DNA from: a virus
IMG/VR virus record: IMGVR_UViG_3300031758_000004
Location: 124,001-188,000 of that record
Strand: one strand, 5' to 3'
DNA: 64,000 nt
Shown here: positions 1-8,826 of the stretch, in pieces
How the letters are laid out: every line of letters begins with the position of its first letter
Position numbering within the stretch: the stretch's first letter is position 1
Notes under the pieces: model-generated
What the model saw: the letters and a program-made list of their open reading frames with translations, nothing else
What the model was told of the DNA's origin: nothing
Database searches by the model: none
Made by a program: the position numbers and the translations under genes

Positions 1-1
1 T

Positions 2-1057
2 TTCTATATTAAGAAAGCTCCTGGAAATACATCAACTAATAATAAAATTATAGCAAAGGAAGACCTTAATGGTTCTTGGGGATATGTTGAGTTCAATTTA
101 GATACAGGAACTACTTATATTTTTAATTCTTCTGGTATAAACATAACTGGCGCAGCGATGACTGATGAAGGAAACGGTTGGTGGAGATGTTCTATGAGTG
201 GAGATGTTCTTGCTGGTAGAACTGCAAATAAATTTCCGATAAACATTTTCAGGAACGGTAGTAATAATGGAAATTTCTCTTTTACCGGTGATACTGGTGC
301 TAAATATTATATCTGGGGTATGCAAGTCACAGGTACTTTAAATAATGTTTCTGGAAAAACTATACAACCTTATGCTAAAACAACAGTTGGGTCTGCAGGT
401 AACGGTTTTATAGTAACATGGTATGACCAGAGTGGAAATAGTAGACACGCTTCACAACCTACTGCTGCAAATCAGCCGTATATAGTATGGGAAGGGGCTA
501 TGCTAAAGAATAATGGTAAAGCAACTTTGAAAAAGTTCACGACTGGTTTAAATTCATACGGAAGTAGCATAGGAGGGGATACATCATATAGAGGTAGAAT
601 ACTTAGATATCCTTACGGATCGTTTACTATAACAAAACCTGTATCACTTTTTACTGTTACTAGATATAACGATACTGGCAATAGAGTGGCTGTTGGTGGT
701 GATTTGTATTCAGTATATAGCCCTAATTATTTAGATTCCATTACAAATGGTAAATTTTCAATATATACTAGTGGATATCTTTATTCATTATTAAATGCAA
801 ATACTAATAACAATATCAAGTTTATGCTTTATGATGGATCGAATTCAAAAATATCTGTTAATAATGGAGGTATTAATTCTACCGCTCTGGGAAATATCGA
901 ATTAAGAGGTATATCAATAGGTGCTGCATCTGGAACTCCTTATTTTTTGAATGAGTTTGATGGGGATATTCAAGAGGTTATTTTCTGGAATTCAGATAAG
1001 TCAAGTACTAGATTAGATATTCAAGATAACATGAATACTTATTATTCAGTATACTAA
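2..1057 (+). CDS. tail-fibre-like protein, 3' part (5' end outside window)
   Basis: The reading frame is open from base 2, so the start lies before the window; the ATG at 158 is internal. The visible part is about 350 residues, rich in Gly, Asn, Ser and Thr. It contains a motif, GNGFIVTWYDQSGN..HA (near base 400), that recurs in the next gene. That motif resembles the concanavalin-A-like fold of arabinofuranosidase-B type proteins. The last residues, YYSVY, are also shared with the next gene. It is inferred to be a host-recognition fibre or adhesin. The gene is followed directly by a TATAAATA box and a hairpin, as are the next two fibre genes. The partial nature is certain; the exact function is inferred from composition and paralogy. 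Confidence 0.75.
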   Translation, partial: FYIKKAPGNTSTNNKIIAKEDLNGSWGYVEFNLDTGTTYIFNSSGINITGAAMTDEGNGWWRCSMSGDVLAGRTANKFPINIFRNGSNNGNFSFTGDTGAKYYIWGMQVTGTLNNVSGKTIQPYAKTTVGSAGNGFIVTWYDQSGNSRHASQPTAANQPYIVWEGAMLKNNGKATLKKFTTGLNSYGSSIGGDTSYRGRILRYPYGSFTITKPVSLFTVTRYNDTGNRVAVGGDLYSVYSPNYLDSITNGKFSIYTSGYLYSLLNANTNNNIKFMLYDGSNSKISVNNGGINSTALGNIELRGISIGAASGTPYFLNEFDGDIQEVIFWNSDKSSTRLDIQDNMNTYYSVY

Positions 1058-1061
1058 ACTA

Positions 1062-1069
1062 TATAAATA
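1062..1069 (+). promoter_or_regulatory. TATAAATA box, T4-late-like promoter
   Basis: Exact match to the T4 late-promoter core TATAAATA, immediately 5' of a hairpin and 45 bases before the next start codon. The same box, hairpin and spacing recur after the next two genes (3524 and 6627). The repetition makes a regulatory role more likely than chance AT-richness. Confidence 0.5.
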
Positions 1070-1070
1070 A

Positions 1071-1097
1071 AGACTCGTCAAAGGGCGAGTCTTTTTT
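1071..1097 (+). terminator. GACTCG hairpin with T-run
   Basis: Stem AGACTCG/CGAGTCT (extendable by a wobble pair and a C-G pair) followed by six T residues. It is a rho-independent terminator for the upstream fibre gene. If the adjacent TATAAATA box is used, it could instead form the 5' stem-loop of the next transcript. Confidence 0.8.
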
Positions 1098-1113
1098 AAA
1101 AAATAAAAAAAAT

Positions 1114-3519
1114 ATGACACAAATAAGAGTTGGATGGCGAGCTTTTGTTACTTCGGTAGTCAATGCAGTAGATGCAGATGCTCAAGCATTTATATCAGCT
1201 GCAGGAATTACTAACTTAACTCAAGCAGCAGCTATCAATACGTTAGTAAATGATTTAAAGACCTATGGAATATGGTCAAAAATGAAAGCTATTTATCCAT
1301 TTGTTGGTGGATCTGCAACTTCACATAAATTCAACTTAAAAGATCCGAGGGATTTAGATGCTGCATTTAGATTAGTATTTAATGGTGGTTGGACACATAC
1401 AAGTAATGGTATAAAAGGAAATGGTACTACAGGATATGCAGATACTAAATTAATACCATCTTCCAATTATCCAACTGAATATGATATGGCTTTTGGTTTT
1501 TATTCAAGAACTGATATAATGGAAAATTCTAATGATATATCAGCTTACAATAGTGGTACTCAATGTATTGGTATTGATACTAGATGGTCGGATGGAAAAA
1601 TATATGGATATATTTATAGAGATGCAGTACCATATAATATAGTAGTCACTAATTCTAGTTCAGCTGGTCTCATATCTTTATCAAGAACATCAACAACTAT
1701 GATGAAAATATTCCGAAATACTTCTATATTGGGAACCACCACTACTGCAATGTCTGGTTCTGTCCCGAATATATCTATAAGACTTTCAGGTAGTACTGTT
1801 GGTTCATATTCAACTAGGGAAAAATCTTTTACTTATATTGGAAATGGACTATCAGATATTGATATAACAAACCTTTATACGACTATTCAAAAATTTCAAA
1901 CAACATTAGGTCGTCATGTTGGATCTCCGATTGTATCAGATTCAGATGCTCAAGCTTTCTTGAATGCTGCAGGTATTACAGATTTAGGCCAAGCTACTGC
2001 GGTTAATACATTAGTTGTTGATTTAAAAGCGGCTGGTATTTGGACTAAGATGAAGGCAATTTATCCATTCGTAGGTGGAACTGCAACAACACATAAATTC
2101 AACTTGAAAGATCCAAGAGATTTAGATGCTGCATTTAGATTGGTATTTAATGGTGGATGGACGCACAGTTCAACCGGAGCTAAACCAAATGGTACGACAG
2201 CATATGCTGACACTAAATTAAACGTAAACACTGCCTTAGACGGTACAAATAGTCACCTTTCATATTATTCAAGAACAACAGTAATTCCTGGTAGTGGTAA
2301 GGATAATTACATGATAGGTTCATATGATATATTAAACTCAAGATATTATGCTATTGATATATACGGTGCAGCACCTAATATATATGCTGGATTAGGTGGT
2401 TTTGTTAACCCAATTGATACTCCAGTTGCTGATACTAGAGGACTATTTATAATTAAAAAAGAAGCTAATACTCAGAAAGCTATTATAAATAATAGCGTTA
2501 TTGGTACTAAAACAGAAACAATAACAGTTAAACCTAATTACAATGTTGGTCTAGGTGCTGCAATATATAATAGTGGTATTTATGGTTATTCTACATTTGA
2601 ATCAGCATTCGCGTCAATTGGAGATGGTTTAACAGATGCTGAAGCTACCGCATTCTATACTGCGGTACAAAAATTCAATACAACATTAGGAAGACAAATT
2701 GGAACTCCAGTATTGGAATCTGGTCAAACTGCTAATTTATTAGATACTTATTCAAGTGCAGCTGCCGCATATTCATTAAGAAAATTAAGAACTGGGTATT
2801 ATGGATTTGCTATTAGAGTTAGAAGATCTTCTGATAATCTGGAACAAGATATTTCGTTTGACGCAAATGGCAATTTAGATACCACTTCGTTATTGGCATT
2901 TGTTGGTAGTGGTAATGGATTCGTAACTACATGGTACGACCAAAGTGGAAATAATCAACATGCAACACAAACAACTGCTACAAATCAACCAAGTATAGTT
3001 TTATCGGGTGTTTTAAATACACAAAATTCAAAACCTGTTATACTAACCGATGGAAGTTCATTTATGATTAATAGTTCGGCGTCTTGGAACCTGACAACTA
3101 ACTCTATTTTTGCAACTATAAAATTAAATGCATCTAGAGGAGCGATGGCCATGATGTCTTCAGTAGGTACTTCTAACCAACACTTCGTTTCTAGAAATGC
3201 TAATGGAACTGGTAGATACTATGACTCCGCTGGACAAGAGATTACAGCTGCTGCATTACCAAATGGATTTAATTTAATAAGCATACATGAAAACTCATCT
3301 GGCGTTACAGTATTTGAGAATGGAGCTAATTTAGTTACTAATTTTGCACATGATATCGGAGGTGCTGTTACTGGTGTTGTGATATTTAAAAGAGATGCGG
3401 GTAATGGATTGACAAGTGGTTCAGGTTTCTCTGAACTAATCATATATGGAAGTACATCGCAATTAAGCAATAATTCTGCAATTAATACTAATATAAACTC
3501 GTACTACTCAGTATACTAA
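1114..3519 (+). CDS. modular tail-fibre protein, two repeat modules plus lectin-like domain
   Basis: 801 residues. The N-terminus (GWRAFVTSVVNAVDADAQAF) is nearly identical to that of the next gene, down to the DNA level. Two copies of a module of about 260 residues start near residues 17 and 273. Each opens with DAQAF..AAGIT, followed by IW.KMKAIYPFVGG, FNLKDPRDLDAA and LVFNGGWTH. The part after residue 540 resembles the ConA-like catalytic-domain fold of arabinofuranosidase B, with the motif VTTWYDQSGNNQHA, and ends in YYSVY like the preceding gene. The conserved module cores alternate with variable stretches, as expected for receptor-binding fibres. The ATG at 1114 follows an A-rich leader without Shine-Dalgarno. 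Role in adsorption is inferred. Confidence 0.75.
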   Translation: MTQIRVGWRAFVTSVVNAVDADAQAFISAAGITNLTQAAAINTLVNDLKTYGIWSKMKAIYPFVGGSATSHKFNLKDPRDLDAAFRLVFNGGWTHTSNGIKGNGTTGYADTKLIPSSNYPTEYDMAFGFYSRTDIMENSNDISAYNSGTQCIGIDTRWSDGKIYGYIYRDAVPYNIVVTNSSSAGLISLSRTSTTMMKIFRNTSILGTTTTAMSGSVPNISIRLSGSTVGSYSTREKSFTYIGNGLSDIDITNLYTTIQKFQTTLGRHVGSPIVSDSDAQAFLNAAGITDLGQATAVNTLVVDLKAAGIWTKMKAIYPFVGGTATTHKFNLKDPRDLDAAFRLVFNGGWTHSSTGAKPNGTTAYADTKLNVNTALDGTNSHLSYYSRTTVIPGSGKDNYMIGSYDILNSRYYAIDIYGAAPNIYAGLGGFVNPIDTPVADTRGLFIIKKEANTQKAIINNSVIGTKTETITVKPNYNVGLGAAIYNSGIYGYSTFESAFASIGDGLTDAEATAFYTAVQKFNTTLGRQIGTPVLESGQTANLLDTYSSAAAAYSLRKLRTGYYGFAIRVRRSSDNLEQDISFDANGNLDTTSLLAFVGSGNGFVTTWYDQSGNNQHATQTTATNQPSIVLSGVLNTQNSKPVILTDGSSFMINSSASWNLTTNSIFATIKLNASRGAMAMMSSVGTSNQHFVSRNANGTGRYYDSAGQEITAAALPNGFNLISIHENSSGVTVFENGANLVTNFAHDIGGAVTGVVIFKRDAGNGLTSGSGFSELIIYGSTSQLSNNSAINTNINSYYSVY

Positions 3520-3523
3520 AATA

Positions 3524-3531
3524 TATAAATA
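3524..3531 (+). promoter_or_regulatory. TATAAATA box, T4-late-like promoter
   Basis: Second copy of the box, directly adjoining the hairpin 5' arm and 46 bases before the next ATG. Confidence 0.5.
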
Positions 3532-3561
3532 GAGACTCGTCATTTTGACGAGTCTCTTTAA
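3531..3561 (+). terminator. GACTCGTC hairpin with T-run
   Basis: Perfect 12-bp stem AGAGACTCGTCA/TGACGAGTCTCT (3531-3542 and 3546-3557) with a TTT loop. The T-run is short and followed by A residues. Confidence 0.8.
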
Positions 3562-3576
3562 AAAAATTAAAATTAA

Positions 3577-6500
3577 ATGACACAAGCAAGAGTTGGCTGG
3601 AGATCTTTTGTTACTTCGGTAGTCAATGCAGTAGATGCAGATGCACAAGCATTCATTTCGGCTGCAGGAATTACAGATTTAACACAGGCTGCAGCTATCA
3701 ATACATTAGTAAATGATTTAAAGACATATGGAATATGGACAAAAATGAAAGCTATTTATCCATTTGTCGGTGGATCGGCAACTTCACATAAATTTAACTT
3801 AAAGGATCCAAGAGATTTGGATGCTGCATTTAGATTAGTATTTAATGGCGGATGGACACATGCATCGACTGGTGCTAAACCTAATGGAACAACTGGTTAT
3901 GCTAATACTTTTTATAATCCATCTAGTAATTTAACACCTTTCTTAGGATATTACTCAATAACTAATGGTAATACTGGAACAGATCAGATAGATATGGGTT
4001 CTAGTGATTTGAGCAAATGGACATGGCTATCTGCTTGGTATAAAGCAGGAATTTATAATAATATACTTGCTAGAAACTCAGACAGTTCTGTTTTATTAGA
4101 CGGTGGTATACAGGCAGATTCAAGAGGCTGGTATTGGACTAATAAAGTGAGTACAAATGCTAAACTTGGTAAAAATGGAAATGTGTTGACAAGTTCTGCA
4201 GATTCTACGATTGCCGGTTCGGTAAATATAGCAATTGGTGCGATGGGAAGTCCAAGTGGGGCTAATTATTATTCAAATAGAGAGACTGCATTTTCAGTTA
4301 TAGCTGACGGTATGAGTGATACTGATACTACTAATCTATATACATCAATTCAAAAATTTCAAACAACATTAGGTCGTCATGTCGGAACTCCTTATGTTAG
4401 TGACGCAGATGCTGTTAGTTTCTTGACTGTGGCAGGAATTACCGATGGAAATCAAGCGGTGGCTATCAATACATTAGTTATTGATTTGAAAGCAGTCGGT
4501 ATATGGACTAAAATGAAAGCTATTTATCCATTTGTTGGTGGTACGGCTACATCTCATAAATTCAATTTAAAAGATCCGAGAGATTTAGACGCAGCTTATA
4601 GGTTAGTATTCAATGGTGGATGGACCCATAGCTCAACTGGTGCTTTACCTAATGGTACAACAGCATATGCTGATACTAAATTGGTACCATCATCTATATT
4701 AACACTAGGTAGTTTCCATCATTCTACATATAGTAGAACTACATGGAGTGTGAGTGCTATCATGGGTGGATGTAATGATAATAATTCCCCACAAAGATAT
4801 TTATTAATGTCAAATCCTAATGGAACAACATTAGGTAATATTATTTTCAATACCTCATTATCACCTTTCACCAGCCCTATTAATAACACCAGGGGTTTAA
4901 TGATGGGTAATAGAATTTCAACTACTACTGTTAATGCATGGAAAGATGGTGTAAAAGTACTTATTGATTCATCTAATGGTGTGACCGAAAGACCAACAAT
5001 AAACTACTACATAGGTGCAAGGAATAATGAATTAGTGGCTTCTGGATTTGACAATAAAGAAACTGCTTTTTATTCAATCGGAGATGGTCTAACAGATGCA
5101 GAATCAGCAGCATTCTACACAGCAGTACAAACATTCCAAACTACTTTAGGTAGACAAGTAAGTGTTCCATTAGTTTCGGATACAAATGCTCAAGCTTTCT
5201 TGAATGCGGCTAATATCACTAGCTTTCAACAAGCTTCTGCGGTTAATACTTTAGTAACTGATTTGAAAGCTGCTGGTATCTGGACTAAAATGAAAGCTCT
5301 TTATCCATTCGTAGGCGGAAGCGCTACTTCTCATAAATGGAACTTAAAAGATCCTAGAGATTTGGATGCTGCATATAGATTGGTGTTTAACGGCGGATGG
5401 ACTCACACATCTAGCGGTGCTCAACCAAATGGTACAACAGGTTATGCCAATACGTTTTTAAACCCAGTAAATTTTGCAATTGCTTCTGGATTAGGTGTTT
5501 ATTCAACTACTAATAGTAGTATTTCTTCAACTGATGTTGGTGCACTTAGTTACTTCCCTGTAAGAGCATTCCAAATTGCACATAATAGTACTACAACATT
5601 TGGTGGAGTTAACTCTGATGATTTTGTTAGTTTCGCAGATACAGACACCAGAGGTTTTTACCAATCGTATAGAACAGATTCAAATACGGTTAAAACTTTA
5701 AAAGATACTACATCTTATTCAAGATCACTTGCTTATTATCCAGTGAATTTAATATGTCTTATAGGAGGTAGAAGTGAAAATGGTGCGGTATCAGATCTAA
5801 GTAGTAGAAATTTATCAATTGTATATTTCCAAGAAAACTTTAATGATACAGATGCGCTTACTATGAGAACTATTGTACAAAAATTCCAAACTGCTTTAGG
5901 AAGACAAGTTGGAACTCCAGTTTATAACACTAACGGTTTAGTACTTAATTTAGATGCAGGTAATGCAAACTCATATCCAGGAACAGGAACAACTTGGTTC
6001 GATTTAGCTGCCGGTAATAATGGTACTTTAGTTAATGGACCAACTTATGATTCTACTAATGGAGGTTCTATATTATTCGACGGTGTTAATGATTATGTTA
6101 ATTTGGGTTCGAACTTTAGGTTTAACGATACAGACATAACATATGACTTCTGGGTTAAAGTAACGGACAATTCGGATGTTTATCATGAAATAATAACTCT
6201 TGGATCTTCTAACCAAACAAATTCTATTTCTCTTTGGAAGTTTAGAAGCGGTTCAAATTCTGGAAAAGTTTTTGCAAATATTAATGTTGTTGGATTTACG
6301 CAAACCTGGGTTTCTTCTCAATTAACAGGTGCTGATATTCTTAACACAATCGTTAATTATACGGCAGTATTCAAAAAAGAATCAGGTGTATATAAAATTT
6401 ACTTATATAGAAATGGTGTATTAGATGGATCAACTACATCAAATATAACTTCTTATAATATGAATAACTGGTCTAATTTTGAAGCGAGAATTGGTAGTGG

Positions 6501-6624
6501 ATCAAGTGTTTTTCCTGAATTATGGAAAGGTAATATTTACTCAGGTAAAGTTTATAATCGATCTTTATCAGCAACTGAAGTTCTACAAAACTTCAATAGT
6601 TCAAGAGGAAGATTTGGACTTTAA
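3577..6624 (+). CDS. modular tail-fibre protein, three repeat modules plus LamG-like domain
   Basis: 1015 residues. Three copies of the same module as in the preceding gene begin near residues 17, 275 and 531, each with KMKA(I/L)YPFVGG, NLKDPRDLDAA(F/Y)RLVFNGGWTH and a closing QKFQT(T/A)LGR. The C-terminal part from about residue 790 (GLVLNLDAGNANSYPGTGTT, then SILFDGVNDYVNLGS) is a typical LamG/concanavalin-A-like carbohydrate-binding domain, different from the C-terminal domain of the preceding fibre. This looks like domain swapping on a common backbone. Probably a receptor-binding fibre or adhesin. Position, length and composition all fit; assignment to a specific T4 fibre gene is not possible. 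Confidence 0.75.
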   Translation: MTQARVGWRSFVTSVVNAVDADAQAFISAAGITDLTQAAAINTLVNDLKTYGIWTKMKAIYPFVGGSATSHKFNLKDPRDLDAAFRLVFNGGWTHASTGAKPNGTTGYANTFYNPSSNLTPFLGYYSITNGNTGTDQIDMGSSDLSKWTWLSAWYKAGIYNNILARNSDSSVLLDGGIQADSRGWYWTNKVSTNAKLGKNGNVLTSSADSTIAGSVNIAIGAMGSPSGANYYSNRETAFSVIADGMSDTDTTNLYTSIQKFQTTLGRHVGTPYVSDADAVSFLTVAGITDGNQAVAINTLVIDLKAVGIWTKMKAIYPFVGGTATSHKFNLKDPRDLDAAYRLVFNGGWTHSSTGALPNGTTAYADTKLVPSSILTLGSFHHSTYSRTTWSVSAIMGGCNDNNSPQRYLLMSNPNGTTLGNIIFNTSLSPFTSPINNTRGLMMGNRISTTTVNAWKDGVKVLIDSSNGVTERPTINYYIGARNNELVASGFDNKETAFYSIGDGLTDAESAAFYTAVQTFQTTLGRQVSVPLVSDTNAQAFLNAANITSFQQASAVNTLVTDLKAAGIWTKMKALYPFVGGSATSHKWNLKDPRDLDAAYRLVFNGGWTHTSSGAQPNGTTGYANTFLNPVNFAIASGLGVYSTTNSSISSTDVGALSYFPVRAFQIAHNSTTTFGGVNSDDFVSFADTDTRGFYQSYRTDSNTVKTLKDTTSYSRSLAYYPVNLICLIGGRSENGAVSDLSSRNLSIVYFQENFNDTDALTMRTIVQKFQTALGRQVGTPVYNTNGLVLNLDAGNANSYPGTGTTWFDLAAGNNGTLVNGPTYDSTNGGSILFDGVNDYVNLGSNFRFNDTDITYDFWVKVTDNSDVYHEIITLGSSNQTNSISLWKFRSGSNSGKVFANINVVGFTQTWVSSQLTGADILNTIVNYTAVFKKESGVYKIYLYRNGVLDGSTTSNITSYNMNNWSNFEARIGSGSSVFPELWKGNIYSGKVYNRSLSATEVLQNFNSSRGRFGL

Positions 6625-6626
6625 TA

Positions 6627-6634
6627 TATAAATA
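6627..6634 (+). promoter_or_regulatory. TATAAATA box, T4-late-like promoter
   Basis: Third copy. Here it is embedded in TTTAATATATAAATA, which also contains the core of the 12-mer TTTTAATATATA seen upstream of many other genes. The next ATG is 44 bases further on. Confidence 0.5.
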
Positions 6635-6662
6635 AAGACTCGTCAAAAAGGCGAGTCTTTTA
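6634..6662 (+). terminator. AAAGACTCG hairpin with short T-run
   Basis: Stem AAAGACTCG/CGAGTCTTT (6634-6642 and 6652-6660). Same core sequence as the hairpins at 1071 and 3531. Confidence 0.75.
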
Positions 6663-6677
6663 AACACAAATTAAAAT

Positions 6678-6908
6678 ATGGAAAACTTAAAATTTATAGA
6701 AGTCTTTTCAGGATATGACTCAGAAGAAGACGTTGATTTATTAAGAGTTGCAGAATCAAATGAAGGTGATGTACTTACTCTAGTTAAAATGAAAGACGAA
6801 GAACAATATCAAATAGCTTTAATCATGCATGATGGAAGAGAGGCTTGTGATGTATTTTTTGAACGAGAATTTGCAGATTCTCTTTTTCAATCTATATTAC
6901 AACTTTAA
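6678..6908 (+). CDS. small acidic hypothetical protein
   Basis: 76 residues, acidic, no recognised domain. It is preceded by the third TATAAATA-hairpin unit and followed by a bidirectional terminator, so it may be the last gene of the fibre block. The spacing to the promoter unit matches that of the fibre genes, so it is probably expressed with them. No function is proposed. Confidence 0.65.
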   Translation: MENLKFIEVFSGYDSEEDVDLLRVAESNEGDVLTLVKMKDEEQYQIALIMHDGREACDVFFEREFADSLFQSILQL

Positions 6909-6921
6909 TTAAACTTAAAAT

Positions 6922-6949
6922 AAAAAAGCCACTATTTAGTGGCTTTTTT
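6922..6949. terminator. bidirectional terminator between convergent genes
   Basis: Perfect 12-bp inverted repeat AAAAAAGCCACT/AGTGGCTTTTTT with a 4-base loop. It has T-runs on both strands and serves the rightward 76-residue gene and the leftward glycosyltransferase, whose stop codon lies inside the loop region. Confidence 0.85.
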
Positions 6950-8212
6950 ATTTTTATATAGATTTGTTTTTGGGTTATATTCTAAACCATAATTACCACC
7001 ATTGAATAAATTTTCGATAAGCATGTCATATGTTTTAACAAGTCTTGGATTATCAGCATAATATCTCATTAAAACCTTATCATTTCTTTCATTATAAGAA
7101 TCAATATTTTTATCGTGTTCGGTTAAGATATAATCTAATTGTCTAGCACCCTCAACGGTATCGGATCCCTCATAATAATAACCTAAATCCTTACACATAG
7201 GAGCATTATGTAAAACAGGATAACCCATATAAGCTGCATCTAAGTAAATATAATTCAGAGGATTTAGTATTTGGTGACAAACTAATATATCCATATATTG
7301 TGAAAGTATAAATGCTGTTTGATATCTACTCTCAGCTGTGATTTTATCATCCTTATATAAATCGAAAGTTGAAATCATACCCATAAACTCTTTGTTTTTG
7401 CTGATTTTCTCTGAGTTTGTCAACATTAATTTTTCAATATGTTTTCTACCAATATCACCTCTATAAGATTCTTCAGTAATCATTGTTGGTATAAGTGCAA
7501 ATTTTACAATATTTATATTTGGTTCCATTACACCAATTCTCTTTTTTTCCTTACCAATTTGATAACGATAATCTTTTTTGAATTGACCTCTTTGAAATCC
7601 TCTTTCAATGTCAGTTAGAGCTTCTAATAGATATTGATTATGCCAAACAAATGGAACAATTAATGAATTTGTTCTATACAATGTATGATAGTATCCTCGA
7701 TTCACTTCATCTTGTTGTGGTATATACCAAACTTCATCATATGAATCTTCATATTGGTGTAATTTACCGGGATCATCTTCTTTAAATAGAATATTTTCCA
7801 TAGTAATAACATAGTTGTTACCACATTTATATGAAATAACTTTTTTATTTGGATTCTGTTTAAATTTTTTTATTTCAGCATTTGATATTTGAGCACCCAT
7901 AACAATCAACATATCCATATCTAAATATTTATCAATAAAGTTATGAAACTTTATATCTTGTAAATATTTGGGAATTAGAATTTCCCCATTACCATTATCA
8001 ACTCTTAAACAAGAACCCTTGGCAAAATCTGTTGAATTTTCTTCAGTCCAATCATTAATATTAACAGTATTCAATAAGTATATATCATAGTTTTTTTTAG
8101 AATTTTTTAAAAGTCTATATAAAACTAATACATTTTGTTTCATACCATTACTCCAAATGGATTCTGTATTTTCTCTCAATCCAATTGTAATTCCAATTTT
8201 TAATCTCTCCAT
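6932..8212 (-). CDS. DUF2827-like putative glycosyltransferase
   Basis: 426 residues. The N-terminal IGITIGLRENTESIWSNGMKQN, then DMLIVMGAQ, VISYKCGNNYVITMENILF, SYDEVWYIPQ, VPFVWHNQYL, EPNINIVKFALIPTMI and the C-terminal HQILNPLNYIYLDAAYMGYPVLHNA all match the pattern I know for DUF2827 proteins, a family related to GT-B glycosyltransferases. A plausible role is modification of the host surface glycan or of glucosylated phage DNA or proteins; the substrate cannot be told from sequence. The last codons run into the bidirectional terminator. It is followed on the same strand, 5 bases upstream, by a J-domain-like gene, so the two probably form one unit. Confidence 0.7.
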   Translation of the reverse strand: MERLKIGITIGLRENTESIWSNGMKQNVLVLYRLLKNSKKNYDIYLLNTVNINDWTEENSTDFAKGSCLRVDNGNGEILIPKYLQDIKFHNFIDKYLDMDMLIVMGAQISNAEIKKFKQNPNKKVISYKCGNNYVITMENILFKEDDPGKLHQYEDSYDEVWYIPQQDEVNRGYYHTLYRTNSLIVPFVWHNQYLLEALTDIERGFQRGQFKKDYRYQIGKEKKRIGVMEPNINIVKFALIPTMITEESYRGDIGRKHIEKLMLTNSEKISKNKEFMGMISTFDLYKDDKITAESRYQTAFILSQYMDILVCHQILNPLNYIYLDAAYMGYPVLHNAPMCKDLGYYYEGSDTVEGARQLDYILTEHDKNIDSYNERNDKVLMRYYADNPRLVKTYDMLIENLFNGGNYGLEYNPKTNLYKNKKATK

Positions 8213-8217
8213 AATAT

Positions 8218-8775
8218 TTAGCTATTTTTTTCAATAAATAGATTTACTATTTTATATTTTTCTTCTATAGTTTCAGCATTAATCCATAACCAGATATAAG
8301 AACTCTCTATAGATTTTATTTTATTTCTCTTAACCTCTAAATTATCTTCTAATATTTTTTTCTCATATAAATCAATTGACCATTTTATAGATAACTTATC
8401 ACAGATAACTAATAAATCATAAATATTTGATTCTTCTGATGCTATTTTAGCCTTTATATAAAGATCATTTAATTCAAGACGATTTTTCTTATTAAAAGTT
8501 TTATCGGGGTGTGTTAATTTAACTATCTCACGAAATAACTTCTTAATATTATCGGAAATGTGATCCCTTCTTTTATCCACAACAACACCTTTATCAACTG
8601 ATGTCTCTTTTGGATTTGATACCTCATTATCAAATCCCCTTTTGTGATAAATTTCTTTTAGAAATGTTTCCTTATTTGAATTTATTAGCTCATTTTTCCA
8701 TTCTTCTTCAATCTCCAATAATTTATACTCTTGTATAATTTTTCTTATTTCTAATTCAAATAACTTATCACTCAT
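8218..8775 (-). CDS. J-domain-like (DnaJ-type) protein
   Basis: 185 residues. Residues 75-125 contain an HPD tripeptide (H89-P90-D91) in the context IVKLTHPDKT, followed by a helix with LNDLYIKAK. This is the arrangement of a J-domain, the part of Hsp40 proteins that stimulates DnaK ATPase. The N-terminal 70 residues are charged and helical with no recognised fold, and there is no zinc finger. Similar short J-like proteins occur in large viruses. It is transcribed divergently from the 332-residue gene at 8827 and precedes the glycosyltransferase gene. HPD is the main evidence; the rest of the domain is divergent. Confidence 0.6.
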   Translation of the reverse strand: MSDKLFELEIRKIIQEYKLLEIEEEWKNELINSNKETFLKEIYHKRGFDNEVSNPKETSVDKGVVVDKRRDHISDNIKKLFREIVKLTHPDKTFNKKNRLELNDLYIKAKIASEESNIYDLLVICDKLSIKWSIDLYEKKILEDNLEVKRNKIKSIESSYIWLWINAETIEEKYKIVNLFIEKNS

Positions 8776-8810
8776 ATTCTATATATATATTTTATAAAGT
8801 GAATTTTTAA

Positions 8811-8822
8811 TTTTAATATATA
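8811..8822 (+). promoter_or_regulatory. TTTTAATATATA motif, putative phage promoter
   Basis: Exact 12-mer ending 4 bases before the ATG at 8827. The same 12-mer recurs upstream of at least eight other starts in the window (see findings). Confidence 0.55.
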
Positions 8823-8826
8823 ATAT

